A stretch of DNA of 5,001 nt from Desulfuromonadaceae bacterium UBA5613 (GTDB lineage: Bacteria; Desulfobacterota; Desulfuromonadia; Desulfuromonadales; UBA2197): positions 1 through 5,001 of the forward strand of contig DIKR01000141.1 of NCBI GenBank assembly GCA_002424625.1. Reading direction: 5' to 3'. The translations under genes were made by a program, and so were the position numbers. Positions within the stretch are counted from its first letter, which is position 1. Each line of letters opens with the position of its first letter. Below are positions 1-5,001 of this stretch, one piece after another. A model generated the notes under the pieces. The model was not told the origin of the DNA, searched no databases, and saw only the letters and a program-made list of their open reading frames with translations.

Positions 1-349
1 CATCAACGACGCCCCGGCCCTGGCGGCGGCCGATATCGGCATTGCCATCGGCAGCGGCACCGACGTCGCCAAAGAGACCGGCGACATCGTCCTGGTGCGC
101 GGCGATCTCCTCGACGTCGAGCGGGCGATCCGCCTCGGTCGCGCCACCCTGAGCAAGATCCGTCAAAACCTTTTCTGGGCCTTCTTCTACAATATCGTCG
201 GCATCCCCGTCGCCGCCGGTCTCCTTTATCCGCACTTCGGCCTCATCCTCAAACCGGAATTTGCCGGGCTGGCGATGGCTTTTTCGAGTGTCTCGGTGGT
301 GAGTAACAGTCTGTTGCTGAACCGGATTCGGAAGAAACTGCGGAAATAA
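1..349 (+). CDS. copA: Copper-transporting P1B-type ATPase, C-terminal end (partial)
   Basis: This is the last 115 codons of a P-type ATPase that pumps Cu(+) out of the cytoplasm at the cost of ATP; the reading frame enters at base 2. The fragment opens inside the conserved hinge motif of the P domain: INDAPALAAADIGIAIGSG follows directly on the GDG expected just upstream. The GTDVAKETGDIVL segment is also typical of the P domain. Two last transmembrane helices follow, at about fragment residues 57-76 and 86-105. They carry the residues that bind Cu(+) in CopA-type pumps: Tyr63-Asn64 in the first helix, Met92 and Ser95 in the second. These residues favour a monovalent copper pump over a Zn/Cd pump, but the decisive CPC motif lies outside the window. 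The protein ends in a basic tail (NRIRKKLRK) and a TAA stop. The next gene starts 52 bases on in the same direction with no visible terminator between them. Confidence 0.93.
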   Translation, partial: INDAPALAAADIGIAIGSGTDVAKETGDIVLVRGDLLDVERAIRLGRATLSKIRQNLFWAFFYNIVGIPVAAGLLYPHFGLILKPEFAGLAMAFSSVSVVSNSLLLNRIRKKLRK

Positions 350-401
350 AGGCGACCACCCCCAGCCCCTCCTTAACACCATCTTCATCCCGGAGGCGCC
401 C

Positions 402-608
402 ATGTCCCGCACCCTGATTATCGCCGGCTGCCTGCTTCTTGCCCTGGGGGTGCTGCTGCACTTCGTCCCCGGCGCCCTGAGCTGGTTCGGCCGTCTGCCG
501 GGGGATATTCGGATCGAAGGGGAGCGGAGCAAGATCTTCATCCCGATCACCTCGATGCTGATTGTCAGCGTCTTGCTGTCGTTGCTCCTGGCCCTTTTCC
601 GGCGCTGA
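402..608 (+). CDS. DUF2905 family small membrane protein
   Basis: A 68-residue protein with two hydrophobic helices, at about residues 4-25 and 47-66, joined by a short polar loop. The loop holds GRLPGDI (30-36) followed by a run of charged residues and KIFIPITS (44-51). This pattern, GxLPGDI then a KIF.P.TS entry into the second helix, is what I recognise as the DUF2905 family, and the length is normal for it. The function of the family is unknown; it is expected to sit in the inner membrane. The start is supported by a GGAGG at 392-396, five bases before the ATG. The gene follows the copper ATPase closely and may be read from the same transcript, but DUF2905 is not a known copper protein and I infer no shared role. 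Confidence 0.88.
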   Translation: MSRTLIIAGCLLLALGVLLHFVPGALSWFGRLPGDIRIEGERSKIFIPITSMLIVSVLLSLLLALFRR

Positions 609-650
609 TCGCCAAGCCATGCTGAATTTGAATTCGAGATCCCGTCACTT

Positions 651-941
651 ATGACCAGCGAAGCTACTCCCCAGCCGACTCTTGAAGTGACCTGTGCCAA
701 CTGTCAGGCCTGCTGCTGCCGGTTAAAAGTCATGCTTATTACCGAGACCGGCGTCCCCGAGCAATTTATCGAGCGCGACAAGATGGGGGTGGAGAGCATG
801 GCGCAACTGGCTGATGGCTGGTGCGCGGCTCTGGATCGCAAGACCATGAAATGTACGATCTACGAAGTGCGTCCCTGGGTTTGCCGGGAATATGAGGTGG
901 GGGATTACGAGTGTCTCGACGATCGCGCCGCATATCTGTAG
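651..941 (+). CDS. YkgJ-type cysteine cluster protein (putative metal-binding)
   Basis: A 96-residue protein rich in cysteine. It has the family signature CxxCxxCC near the N-terminus (Cys15, Cys18, Cys21, Cys22, with an extra Cys23), then Cys58 in DGWC, Cys68 in KCTIY, and Cys78 in RPWVCREY, with a late Cys88. The CxIYxxRPxxCRxY block is the usual second half of the YkgJ/UPF0153 cysteine cluster family, whose members are thought to bind Zn or an iron-sulfur centre. The precise function is unknown. There is no signal peptide or membrane segment, so it should be cytoplasmic. The ribosome site is weak (GAGAT at 635-639, about 11 bases upstream), and I saw no better in-frame start. It begins 42 bases after the DUF2905 gene and ends in TAG, facing the convergent dehydrogenase gene 50 bases away. 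Confidence 0.87.
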   Translation: MTSEATPQPTLEVTCANCQACCCRLKVMLITETGVPEQFIERDKMGVESMAQLADGWCAALDRKTMKCTIYEVRPWVCREYEVGDYECLDDRAAYL

Positions 942-991
942 TGCCTCTGTTTCTTCTTGCCAAAGCGAATTCATCCTGCACCCGTGGCTGT

Positions 992-1759
992 TCAATCCTC
1001 CCCGACATAGATCATCTTTTTGCTCATCCCGCCATCGACAACAAAGTTTTGACCGGTGATGAAACCGGCTTGCGGCGAAGCGAGATAAAGGACGAGAGCG
1101 GCGATATCTTCGGCGCAGCCGACCCGGCCGGCGGGATGTTGCTGATGGTCGGCGGCGCTCAGCGTCTGCGCTTGGCGTTGTGAGTGTTTGGCCAAAGCAC
1201 TGACATCGATCCAGCCCGGCGAGATGCAGTTGACCCGGACGGACGGTCCGAGGCTGAGGGCGAGGGCATGAGTGAGGGCGACCAGTCCTCCCTTGGAGGC
1301 GGCGTAGCTCTCGGTGTCGGGCTCGGACATCAGGGCCCGCGTTGAGGCGATATTGATGATGCTCCCCTGCCGGGCGCGCAGCAGCGGCGCCAGGGAGCGA
1401 CTGCAAAGGAAGGGGCCGCTGAGGTTGACGTCGAGAACCCGCTGCCATTCGGCCGGGGAGAGTTCCTCTAGCGGTTTGCGTACCATGATCGCGGCGTTAT
1501 TGACCAGAAGGTTCAGGCCGCCCTCCGGGGCCACGGCCGCGCCCAGGGCTGCGACGGCAAACGGGTCGGCGACATCGATGGGAAGGAAGGTCACCGGCCC
1601 GAGGCCCGCGAGTTCGCGGCAGGTTTCTTCTCCGGCTTCGCGATCGATCTCGGCAATCGTCACTTTGTAGCCGTCTGTCAGCAGCGCTGCGGCAATCGCC
1701 CGGCCGATTCCTTGTCCCGCACCGGTGACAACAGCACTTCGCTTGGCTAAGATTTTCAT
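992..1759 (-). CDS. Short-chain dehydrogenase/reductase (SDR), classical type
   Basis: A 255-residue Rossmann-fold oxidoreductase using NAD(H) or NADP(H); its substrate cannot be read from the sequence. Counting from the upstream ATG at 1771, the cofactor motif TGAGQGIG lies at 16-23, NNAA (a variant of NNAG) at 91-94, and the catalytic tetrad is Asn116, Ser143, Tyr156 and Lys160 (YAASK). PGW at 185-187 and VDGG near the C-terminus are also family marks. Glu41 at the end of the second strand suggests a preference for NAD(H), an inference from the family rule. I place the start at 1759 rather than 1771: GGAGA on the minus strand (1769-1765) sits five bases before the ATG at 1759, while the ATG at 1771 has no ribosome site and overlaps that GGAGA. 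The longer form would add MEKS. The gene stands alone, convergent with the YkgJ-type gene and divergent from the peptidoglycan pair. Confidence 0.93.
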   Translation of the reverse strand: MKILAKRSAVVTGAGQGIGRAIAAALLTDGYKVTIAEIDREAGEETCRELAGLGPVTFLPIDVADPFAVAALGAAVAPEGGLNLLVNNAAIMVRKPLEELSPAEWQRVLDVNLSGPFLCSRSLAPLLRARQGSIINIASTRALMSEPDTESYAASKGGLVALTHALALSLGPSVRVNCISPGWIDVSALAKHSQRQAQTLSAADHQQHPAGRVGCAEDIAALVLYLASPQAGFITGQNFVVDGGMSKKMIYVGED

Positions 1760-1764
1760 TGATT

Positions 1765-1769
1765 TCTCC
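1765..1769 (-). promoter_or_regulatory. Ribosome binding site deciding the SDR start
   Basis: GGAGA on the minus strand, five bases before the ATG at 1759-1757. It overlaps the upstream in-frame ATG (1771-1769), which has no such site of its own, so initiation at 1759 is favoured. Confidence 0.6.
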
Positions 1770-1800
1770 ATGAGTGAGAGTGCGGCCGGGGCCGATAGTC

Positions 1801-1829
1801 AGTGTAGCAAAGAATAACACGATCGTCTC
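1801..1829 (-). promoter_or_regulatory. Possible weak promoter for the SDR gene
   Basis: On the minus strand a -10-like TACACT (1806-1801, four of six consensus bases) stands 17 bases from GAGACG (1829-1824), which matches only the GAC core of a -35 box. It lies at a suitable distance upstream of the dehydrogenase start. The -35 is poor, so this is tentative; it may need an activator or may not be the true promoter. Confidence 0.25.
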
Positions 1830-1865
1830 CAGCAACTCATCTCTGATCGTAAAAGCAACACGGGG

Positions 1866-1895
1866 TTGACTCCCGGGTCGCAAGTCTGTTATAAA
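1866..1895 (+). promoter_or_regulatory. Sigma70-like promoter for the MepK/LdtD-like pair
   Basis: TTGACT (1866-1871) and TATAAA (1890-1895) are separated by 18 bases. Both boxes are close to consensus, and the surrounding sequence becomes A/T rich in an otherwise G/C rich region. Transcription would start near 1902, giving a leader of about 30 bases before the ATG at 1932. An 8-base palindrome, GATTAATC (1903-1910), sits at the expected start point and could be a repressor site, though one palindrome of this size proves little. Confidence 0.7.
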
Positions 1896-1931
1896 AAACA
1901 TCGATTAATCAATTCATTAGAGGATTATGAG

Positions 1932-2492
1932 ATGTTTTTTTCTGTTCCCCGCAGCCGCCGCGACTTTTTCAAGATCTCTTTTTTCGCAACGACGCTTGCT
2001 CTGCTGCGTCCCCGACTGAGCTGGGGAAGATCTGCCAGCCTGGCATTCTCTGCCCCCCTTTCCCTCCTCAACACTCACACCGGCGAGCGTCTCAAAGTTG
2101 CCTACCGTGCCCCCGACGGTGCTTACGATCCGACCGCCCTCAGTGATCTTGACCACTTGCTGCGGTGCCACCACACCAACGAAATTCATCCGATCGACCC
2201 CCGTACCCTTGACTATCTCGCCCTTCTCGATCAGCAACTCGGCGGCGGCCACGATATTCACATCATCTCGGCTTATCGCTCTCCCCGCTACAATGCTCTG
2301 CTGCAGAGCAAGGGTCGCGGGGTTGCCCACAAAAGTCTCCATCTGCAGGGGCGCGCCCTCGATGTCCGCATCCCGGGTGTGCAACTTGCCCGCCTCAAGG
2401 AAGCGGCCCTCCTTCTGGGACGCGGCGGCGTCGGCTACTATCCCCGCTCCGATTTCGTTCATATTGATTCCGGTCCGGTCCGGCGCTGGTAG
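1932..2492 (+). CDS. mepK: Tat-exported M15-type murein endopeptidase, DUF882/YcbK (MepK-like)
   Basis: A 186-residue protein, close to E. coli YcbK in length (about 182). The N-terminus has a twin-arginine signal, SRRDFFK at 8-14, before a hydrophobic stretch, so it should be exported folded; the cleavage site is unclear. The mature part has the zinc peptidase pattern of the M15A/DUF882 family: SAYRSP at 113-118, SxHxxGxAxD at 135-144 with ligands His137 and Asp144, and VHID at 176-179 with ligand His177; His133 is also conserved-looking. E. coli YcbK (MepK) cuts the mDAP-mDAP (3-3) crosslinks of peptidoglycan, and I infer the same activity here. The start is the ATG at 1932: AGAGGA (1919-1924) lies seven bases before it, and the frame further upstream runs into the promoter. 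The gene is followed after 42 bases, in the same direction and frame, by an L,D-transpeptidase gene, as expected for a crosslink-remodelling pair. Confidence 0.9.
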   Translation: MFFSVPRSRRDFFKISFFATTLALLRPRLSWGRSASLAFSAPLSLLNTHTGERLKVAYRAPDGAYDPTALSDLDHLLRCHHTNEIHPIDPRTLDYLALLDQQLGGGHDIHIISAYRSPRYNALLQSKGRGVAHKSLHLQGRALDVRIPGVQLARLKEAALLLGRGGVGYYPRSDFVHIDSGPVRRW

Positions 2493-2534
2493 CATTGGTC
2501 TTGCAAAGTTCGGCGGAACGGTTACAATCACCGC

Positions 2535-4136
2535 ATGACCTGCCGCTGGCTCTTCCTGTTTTTTTTAATGCTCACTTCATTGCCGGCCGGCGCAGTCAAC
2601 GCTGCCGACGACGAGGCCGTGGCATTGTTGCGTGCCTTCTCCGTCACCCGTCACCTCGGCACGACGGCGCTGCATAACAGTTCCTCTCTGGCGCGCTTTT
2701 ACCAGGAGCGCCAGTTCCAGCTCGCCTGGAGCGATGGCCACCAACTCCTGCCGTCCGCTACGGAACTCCTCGCCGCCCTCCCGGCAGCGGCCGGGGAAGG
2801 CCTTGATCCTCGCAGCTACCATCTTTTAGTCCTCACCGATCTTTCCGAGCGGTTTTCCTCCGCTCCGACGCCGCATCTTGCCGCCGAGCTCGACCTCCTG
2901 CTCAGCGATGCCTTTATCTCCCTTTCTTCCCATTACCTGAACGGCCGTACCATTCCTGTTCAGGTCGATCCTGAGTGGCATATCCCCCGGGAGCAGGCAG
3001 ATCCGCTGCGGATGCTCAATCAGGCGCTGACCAGCGGCCGCATCCACGACTCCCTGCAGGCCCTTCTCCCTCCTGATCCTGCCTATGCCGCCCTGCGCCG
3101 CGCCTGGCAGGATCTGCAAGGTCTCGCCGCTGTCGGCGGCTGGCCGCGGCTGTCGTTCAAACCGCCGCTGCGCCCCGGCGCCACAGGAGCGGAGGTGACG
3201 GAGCTGCGCAAGCGTCTGGTCGCGAGCGGCGATTTATCAGTGGCGGAGGGGAGCGGTGAAAGCTTCGACAGCGGCCTCGAAGATGCGGTGCGGCGCTTTC
3301 AGCTCCGGCACGGGCTGAAGATGGACGCCATCGTCGGCCGTCAAACCCTCGCCGCCCTCAATATCCCGGCAGCAGAGCGGGCCCGCCAGCTCGCCGTCAA
3401 TCTCGAACGCTGGCGCTGGCTGCCGCGCACTTTCGGTGAGCGCCATCTGCGCGTTAATCTCCCCGCCTTCCACCTCGAATTGATCGAGAAGGGCGAGAAA
3501 ATCCTGGATATGCGCGTTATCGTCGGCCGTCTCGTCCGCCCGACGCCGGCCTTTGTCGGGAGCATGACCTACCTCGTCCTTAACCCCTATTGGGAGGTGC
3601 CGCGGAATCTCGCTGTTCTTGATCTCCTCCCCAATATTCTCGCCGATGGCGGCTATCTGGCAAAAAACGGCTTCAAGGTCTTTACCGCCCCCGGCGGGAC
3701 GCGGCTCAACCCCGCGGCCATCGATTGGCAGCAACTCGGTCACGGGAATTTCCCTTATCATCTCCGCCAGGACCCCGGCCCGAAGAACGCCCTGGGCCGC
3801 ATCAAGTTTATGTTTCCCAACCGCTACACGATTTACTTGCATGACACCCCGACTCCCCAGCTCTTTGAGCGCGAGGAGCGTTCCTTCAGCTCGGGTTGTA
3901 TCCGTATCGAAAAGCCCTTTGTTCTGGCGCAGCTTCTGTTGCGCGGCACTCCGCTGGCGGTTCCCGCTGCCTTTGATGCCGCATTGCAGGATGCGGTCAA
4001 TGCTGTCGTCCTCCTGCCGACCCCGGTCCCGGTCTACCTTCTTTACTTCACCGCCTGGGTCGAGGCTGACGGCACCCTCAATTTCCGCAACGATCTTTAC
4101 AAACGCGACCACCGTCTCGCCGCCGCTCTGCACTGA
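2535..4136 (+). CDS. ldtD: L,D-transpeptidase, YcbB/LdtD-like
   Basis: A 533-residue exported enzyme that joins peptidoglycan stems by 3-3 (mDAP-mDAP) bonds. A Sec signal peptide covers residues 1-23 with a likely cut after AVNA. Next come the helical scaffold domain of YcbB proteins (about 45-205), a peptidoglycan-binding domain (about 212-277, ending GRQTLAALNIP), the linker NLERWRWLPR (289-298) that marks this subfamily, and the YkuD catalytic domain (about 304-475). Catalytic marks are His436 in YLHDTP and the nucleophile Cys455 in SFSSGCIRIE, the SSGC form seen in YcbB in place of the SHGC of small YkuD enzymes. It is shorter than E. coli LdtD (about 615 residues), but all domains are present. 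The ATG at 2535 is the first start after the upstream gene's stop in this frame; it has no good ribosome site (GGCGGA is about 16 bases off), so expression may depend on the upstream gene. Confidence 0.93.
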   Translation: MTCRWLFLFFLMLTSLPAGAVNAADDEAVALLRAFSVTRHLGTTALHNSSSLARFYQERQFQLAWSDGHQLLPSATELLAALPAAAGEGLDPRSYHLLVLTDLSERFSSAPTPHLAAELDLLLSDAFISLSSHYLNGRTIPVQVDPEWHIPREQADPLRMLNQALTSGRIHDSLQALLPPDPAYAALRRAWQDLQGLAAVGGWPRLSFKPPLRPGATGAEVTELRKRLVASGDLSVAEGSGESFDSGLEDAVRRFQLRHGLKMDAIVGRQTLAALNIPAAERARQLAVNLERWRWLPRTFGERHLRVNLPAFHLELIEKGEKILDMRVIVGRLVRPTPAFVGSMTYLVLNPYWEVPRNLAVLDLLPNILADGGYLAKNGFKVFTAPGGTRLNPAAIDWQQLGHGNFPYHLRQDPGPKNALGRIKFMFPNRYTIYLHDTPTPQLFEREERSFSSGCIRIEKPFVLAQLLLRGTPLAVPAAFDAALQDAVNAVVLLPTPVPVYLLYFTAWVEADGTLNFRNDLYKRDHRLAAALH

Positions 4137-4235
4137 GTCCCTGACTAACATTTCCAGTTGCCAAGCCGGCCTTTTGTGTTTGACTATGAGAGAGCTGGCT
4201 CCTGGCAGCGAAATCGAGACAAAAGGAGAAAGAGC

Positions 4236-4451
4236 ATGGAATGCGATAGCGTTTTGCACAAGATGCATATGTGCGCCTTGTCCGCGGAGAACGCGGATCT
4301 GGCGAAAAGTCTGGCAGAGAACCCCACCGTTGAATGCGAAAATTGCGGGGCAAAGGCCCACGATCCGAAGAATGTCTGCAGTCCGCGGCAACTTCCCGAC
4401 ATCGCCTGGCTGGGGGACGGTGGCGATCAGTGCAAGGGTTGCGGCAGCTGA
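4236..4451 (+). CDS. Small Cys-rich protein, probable zinc-ribbon-like, unknown function
   Basis: A 71-residue protein that I cannot assign to a named family. It has seven cysteines: Cys3 and Cys13 in an N-terminal part with several His and Met (LHKMHMC), then CENC at 34-37, Cys48 in NVCSP, and CKGC at 66-69 near the C-terminus. Two CxxC pairs about 30 residues apart resemble a zinc ribbon or another metal site; this is inference. No signal peptide or membrane helix is present. The start is the ATG at 4236, six bases after AGGAGA (4224-4229); longer forms from upstream non-ATG codons lack such a site. It lies 100 bases after the transpeptidase gene and 33 bases before the dodecin gene, and is probably co-transcribed with the latter. 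Its strong ribosome site and codon choice support a real gene. Confidence 0.75.
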   Translation: MECDSVLHKMHMCALSAENADLAKSLAENPTVECENCGAKAHDPKNVCSPRQLPDIAWLGDGGDQCKGCGS

Positions 4452-4471
4452 GCAAGTTGGCAGTGCACGCG

Positions 4472-4478
4472 AAAGGAG
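4472..4478 (+). promoter_or_regulatory. Ribosome binding site deciding the dodecin start
   Basis: AAAGGAG at 4472-4478 touches an ATG at 4479 but lies six bases before a second in-frame ATG at 4485. The normal spacing favours 4485. Confidence 0.65.
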
Positions 4479-4484
4479 ATGGCC

Positions 4485-4703
4485 ATGTACGGCAGAGAGC
4501 GGATTTACAAGAAAGTGGAGATCATCGGTGTCTCGTCACAGGGGATCGAGGCGGCCATCGAGACGGCCTTGCGCAAGGCGCAAAGCACGCTGGATAAAAT
4601 CTCCTGGTTCGAGGTGCAGGATATTCGCGGTCATGTCGGTGAGAACGGCAAGGTCGCTGAATATCAGGTGGTGATCAAGGTCTCCTTTGAGCTAAAGGAG
4701 TAG
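4485..4703 (+). CDS. Dodecin family flavin-binding protein
   Basis: A 72-residue protein, the usual dodecin length. Dodecins form hollow twelve-subunit shells that bind riboflavin, FMN/FAD or related flavins and are thought to store or buffer them in the cytoplasm. The sequence follows the family throughout: VEIIGVSSQGIEAAI (11-25), an amphipathic helix with ALRKAQSTL, WFEVQDIRGH (41-50) with the flavin-stacking Trp41, and YQVVIKVSFEL (60-70) with Gln61 at the flavin-contacting position. The start is taken at 4485 because AAAGGAG (4472-4478) is correctly spaced from it; an ATG at 4479 would add two residues. It follows the Cys-rich gene by 33 bases, and an intrinsic terminator comes 60 bases after its stop, which closes the transcription unit. 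Confidence 0.94.
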   Translation: MYGRERIYKKVEIIGVSSQGIEAAIETALRKAQSTLDKISWFEVQDIRGHVGENGKVAEYQVVIKVSFELKE

Positions 4704-4763
4704 GCGTCAGGGGGATGTGTCACAGAAGCTCACAGAGTTAAGACAGAAATTTTTTGGTTTCGG

Positions 4764-4792
4764 GCCGGCGGGCATTGCTGCCGGCTTTTTTT
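4764..4792 (+). terminator. Rho-independent terminator after dodecin
   Basis: GCCGGC (4764-4769) pairs with GCCGGC (4780-4785), extended inward by a G-T and a G-C pair, and is followed at once by seven T (4786-4792). The stem is strong and the T run is in the right place for transcripts from the left. No T run appears on the other strand, so it works in one direction only. Confidence 0.88.
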
Positions 4793-4820
4793 ATTCTGCG
4801 CAGTGCGACAAGACTTAAAG

Positions 4821-4849
4821 TTGACAACCGGAGCCGTATTTTCAATACT
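4821..4849 (+). promoter_or_regulatory. Sigma70-like promoter for the gene at the right edge
   Basis: A perfect -35 box, TTGACA (4821-4826), stands 17 bases from AATACT (4844-4849), a four-of-six -10 box. TACTAT at 4846-4851 is an alternative with a 19-base gap. It lies just after the terminator and points towards the partial gene at 4949, with transcription starting near 4857. Confidence 0.68.
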
Positions 4850-4859
4850 ATTTCGCCAG

Positions 4860-4922
4860 TTACCGTCCGCGGTAAACTTCCGGCTAAAAACAACTTTCGG
4901 CAAGGCTGCCAGGGACGCCTGG
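4860..4922 (+). other. Leader with potential hairpins upstream of the right-edge gene
   Basis: The untranslated leader of about 90 bases can form TTACCG/CGGTAA (4860-4865 with 4870-4875, loop TCCG), GGCA/TGCC (4899-4902 with 4907-4910) and CCAGG/CCTGG (4909-4913 with 4918-4922, loop GACG). The last two share two bases and so could not both form fully. I recognise no known riboswitch consensus. The stems are short, and their role in regulation is only a possibility. Confidence 0.3.
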
Positions 4923-4948
4923 TGAGTGAGTCAAGGAGAAGTTCATCG

Positions 4949-5001
4949 ATGCTGCGAGCCATAGCTTCTGTCACGTTTTTGTGGGCGCTTGTCCTTGCCG
5001 C
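4949..5001 (+). CDS. Start of a probably secreted or membrane protein (partial)
   Basis: Only the first 17 codons are inside the window; the gene runs off the right edge. They read MLRAIASVTFLWALVLA, a short N-terminus with one Arg followed by an unbroken hydrophobic stretch, as in a Sec signal peptide or a first membrane helix. AAGGAGA (4933-4939) lies nine bases before the ATG, and a promoter stands about 100 bases upstream, so this looks like the first gene of a new unit. The product cannot be told from what is visible. Confidence 0.7.
   Translation, partial: MLRAIASVTFLWALVLA

Noticed and set aside
601..613. Terminator at the end of the DUF2905 gene (GGCG/CGCC hairpin)
   Set aside because: The stem is only four pairs, overlaps the stop codon and has no T run after it.
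723..1448. Minus-strand frame of 241 codons overlapping the SDR and YkgJ-type genes
   Set aside because: It is rich in Arg and Pro and is a frame-shifted shadow of the SDR; the SDR frame has every family motif.
1866..1931. Upstream TTG start extending the YcbK-like protein by 22 residues
   Set aside because: The TTG is part of the -35 box, so it would not be in the transcript, and the ATG at 1932 has a good ribosome site and places the Tat motif near the N-terminus.
4180..4208. TTGACT upstream of the Cys-rich gene as a -35 box
   Set aside because: No acceptable -10 box is found at 16-18 bases; the best at 17 is TGGCAG. A sigma54 site in the same stretch (TGGCTCCTGGCAGC) has the wrong spacing by one base.
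3237..4391. Antisense open frame of 384 codons across the transpeptidase gene
   Set aside because: It lies opposite a gene with clear domains and catalytic residues, shows no recognisable motif, and its length fits G/C rich shadow frames.
3619..4674. Plus-strand open frame of 351 codons running through the transpeptidase, Cys-rich and dodecin genes
   Set aside because: It is in a different frame from three supported genes, is low-complexity in Ser, Arg and Pro, and has no domain.
4852..4930. Cyclic-di-GMP-I (GEMM) riboswitch in the right-edge leader
   Set aside because: Fragments such as GTTACCG and GGGACGC are present, but in the wrong order and without the conserved core around them.
4738..4974. 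Minus-strand frame of 78 codons at the right edge
   Set aside because: It runs through the terminator, the promoter and the leader of the plus-strand gene and has no recognisable feature.

Overview
The window is about 60% G+C by eye and tightly packed, with short gaps and standard Shine-Dalgarno sites. It reads as an ordinary chromosomal stretch of a Gram-negative bacterium. The pairing of a YcbK-type endopeptidase with a YcbB-type L,D-transpeptidase, a DUF2905 protein, a dodecin and a small Cys-rich protein suggests a delta-proteobacterium, perhaps of the Desulfuromonas/Geobacter group. That placement is an inference from gene content only. I see no mobile element, tRNA, rRNA, CRISPR array or attachment site.

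Layout. (1) 1-941, plus strand: the C-terminal end of a Cu(+)-type P1B ATPase (CopA-like), a 68-aa two-helix DUF2905 membrane protein, and a 96-aa YkgJ-type cysteine-cluster protein. (2) 992-1759, minus strand: a classical NAD(P)-dependent short-chain dehydrogenase, convergent with the YkgJ-type gene. (3) 1760-1931: a divergent intergenic region with a good sigma70-like promoter facing right. (4) 1932-4136, plus strand: a Tat-exported M15-type (DUF882/YcbK, MepK-like) peptidase, then a Sec-exported YcbB/LdtD-like L,D-transpeptidase. (5) 4236-4703, plus strand: a 71-aa Cys-rich protein of unknown function and a dodecin, closed by an intrinsic terminator at 4764-4792. (6) 4821-5001: a new promoter, a leader of about 90 nt that can form hairpins, and the first 17 codons of a gene that begins with a signal-peptide-like sequence.

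How the genes work together. The clearest functional unit is the peptidoglycan pair. L,D-transpeptidases of the YcbB type make 3-3 (mDAP-mDAP) crosslinks, and YcbK/MepK of E. coli cleaves them. In E. coli the two genes are also neighbours, with ycbB first; here the hydrolase gene comes first. The Cys-rich protein and dodecin are probably co-transcribed, but no shared task can be read from the sequence. The ATPase, DUF2905 and YkgJ genes run in one direction with short gaps and may share a transcript, though their functions do not obviously connect.

Nothing here is clearly a new multi-gene system. The items most worth a second look are the reversed MepK/LdtD pair, the unassigned Cys-rich partner of dodecin, and the structured leader at the right end.
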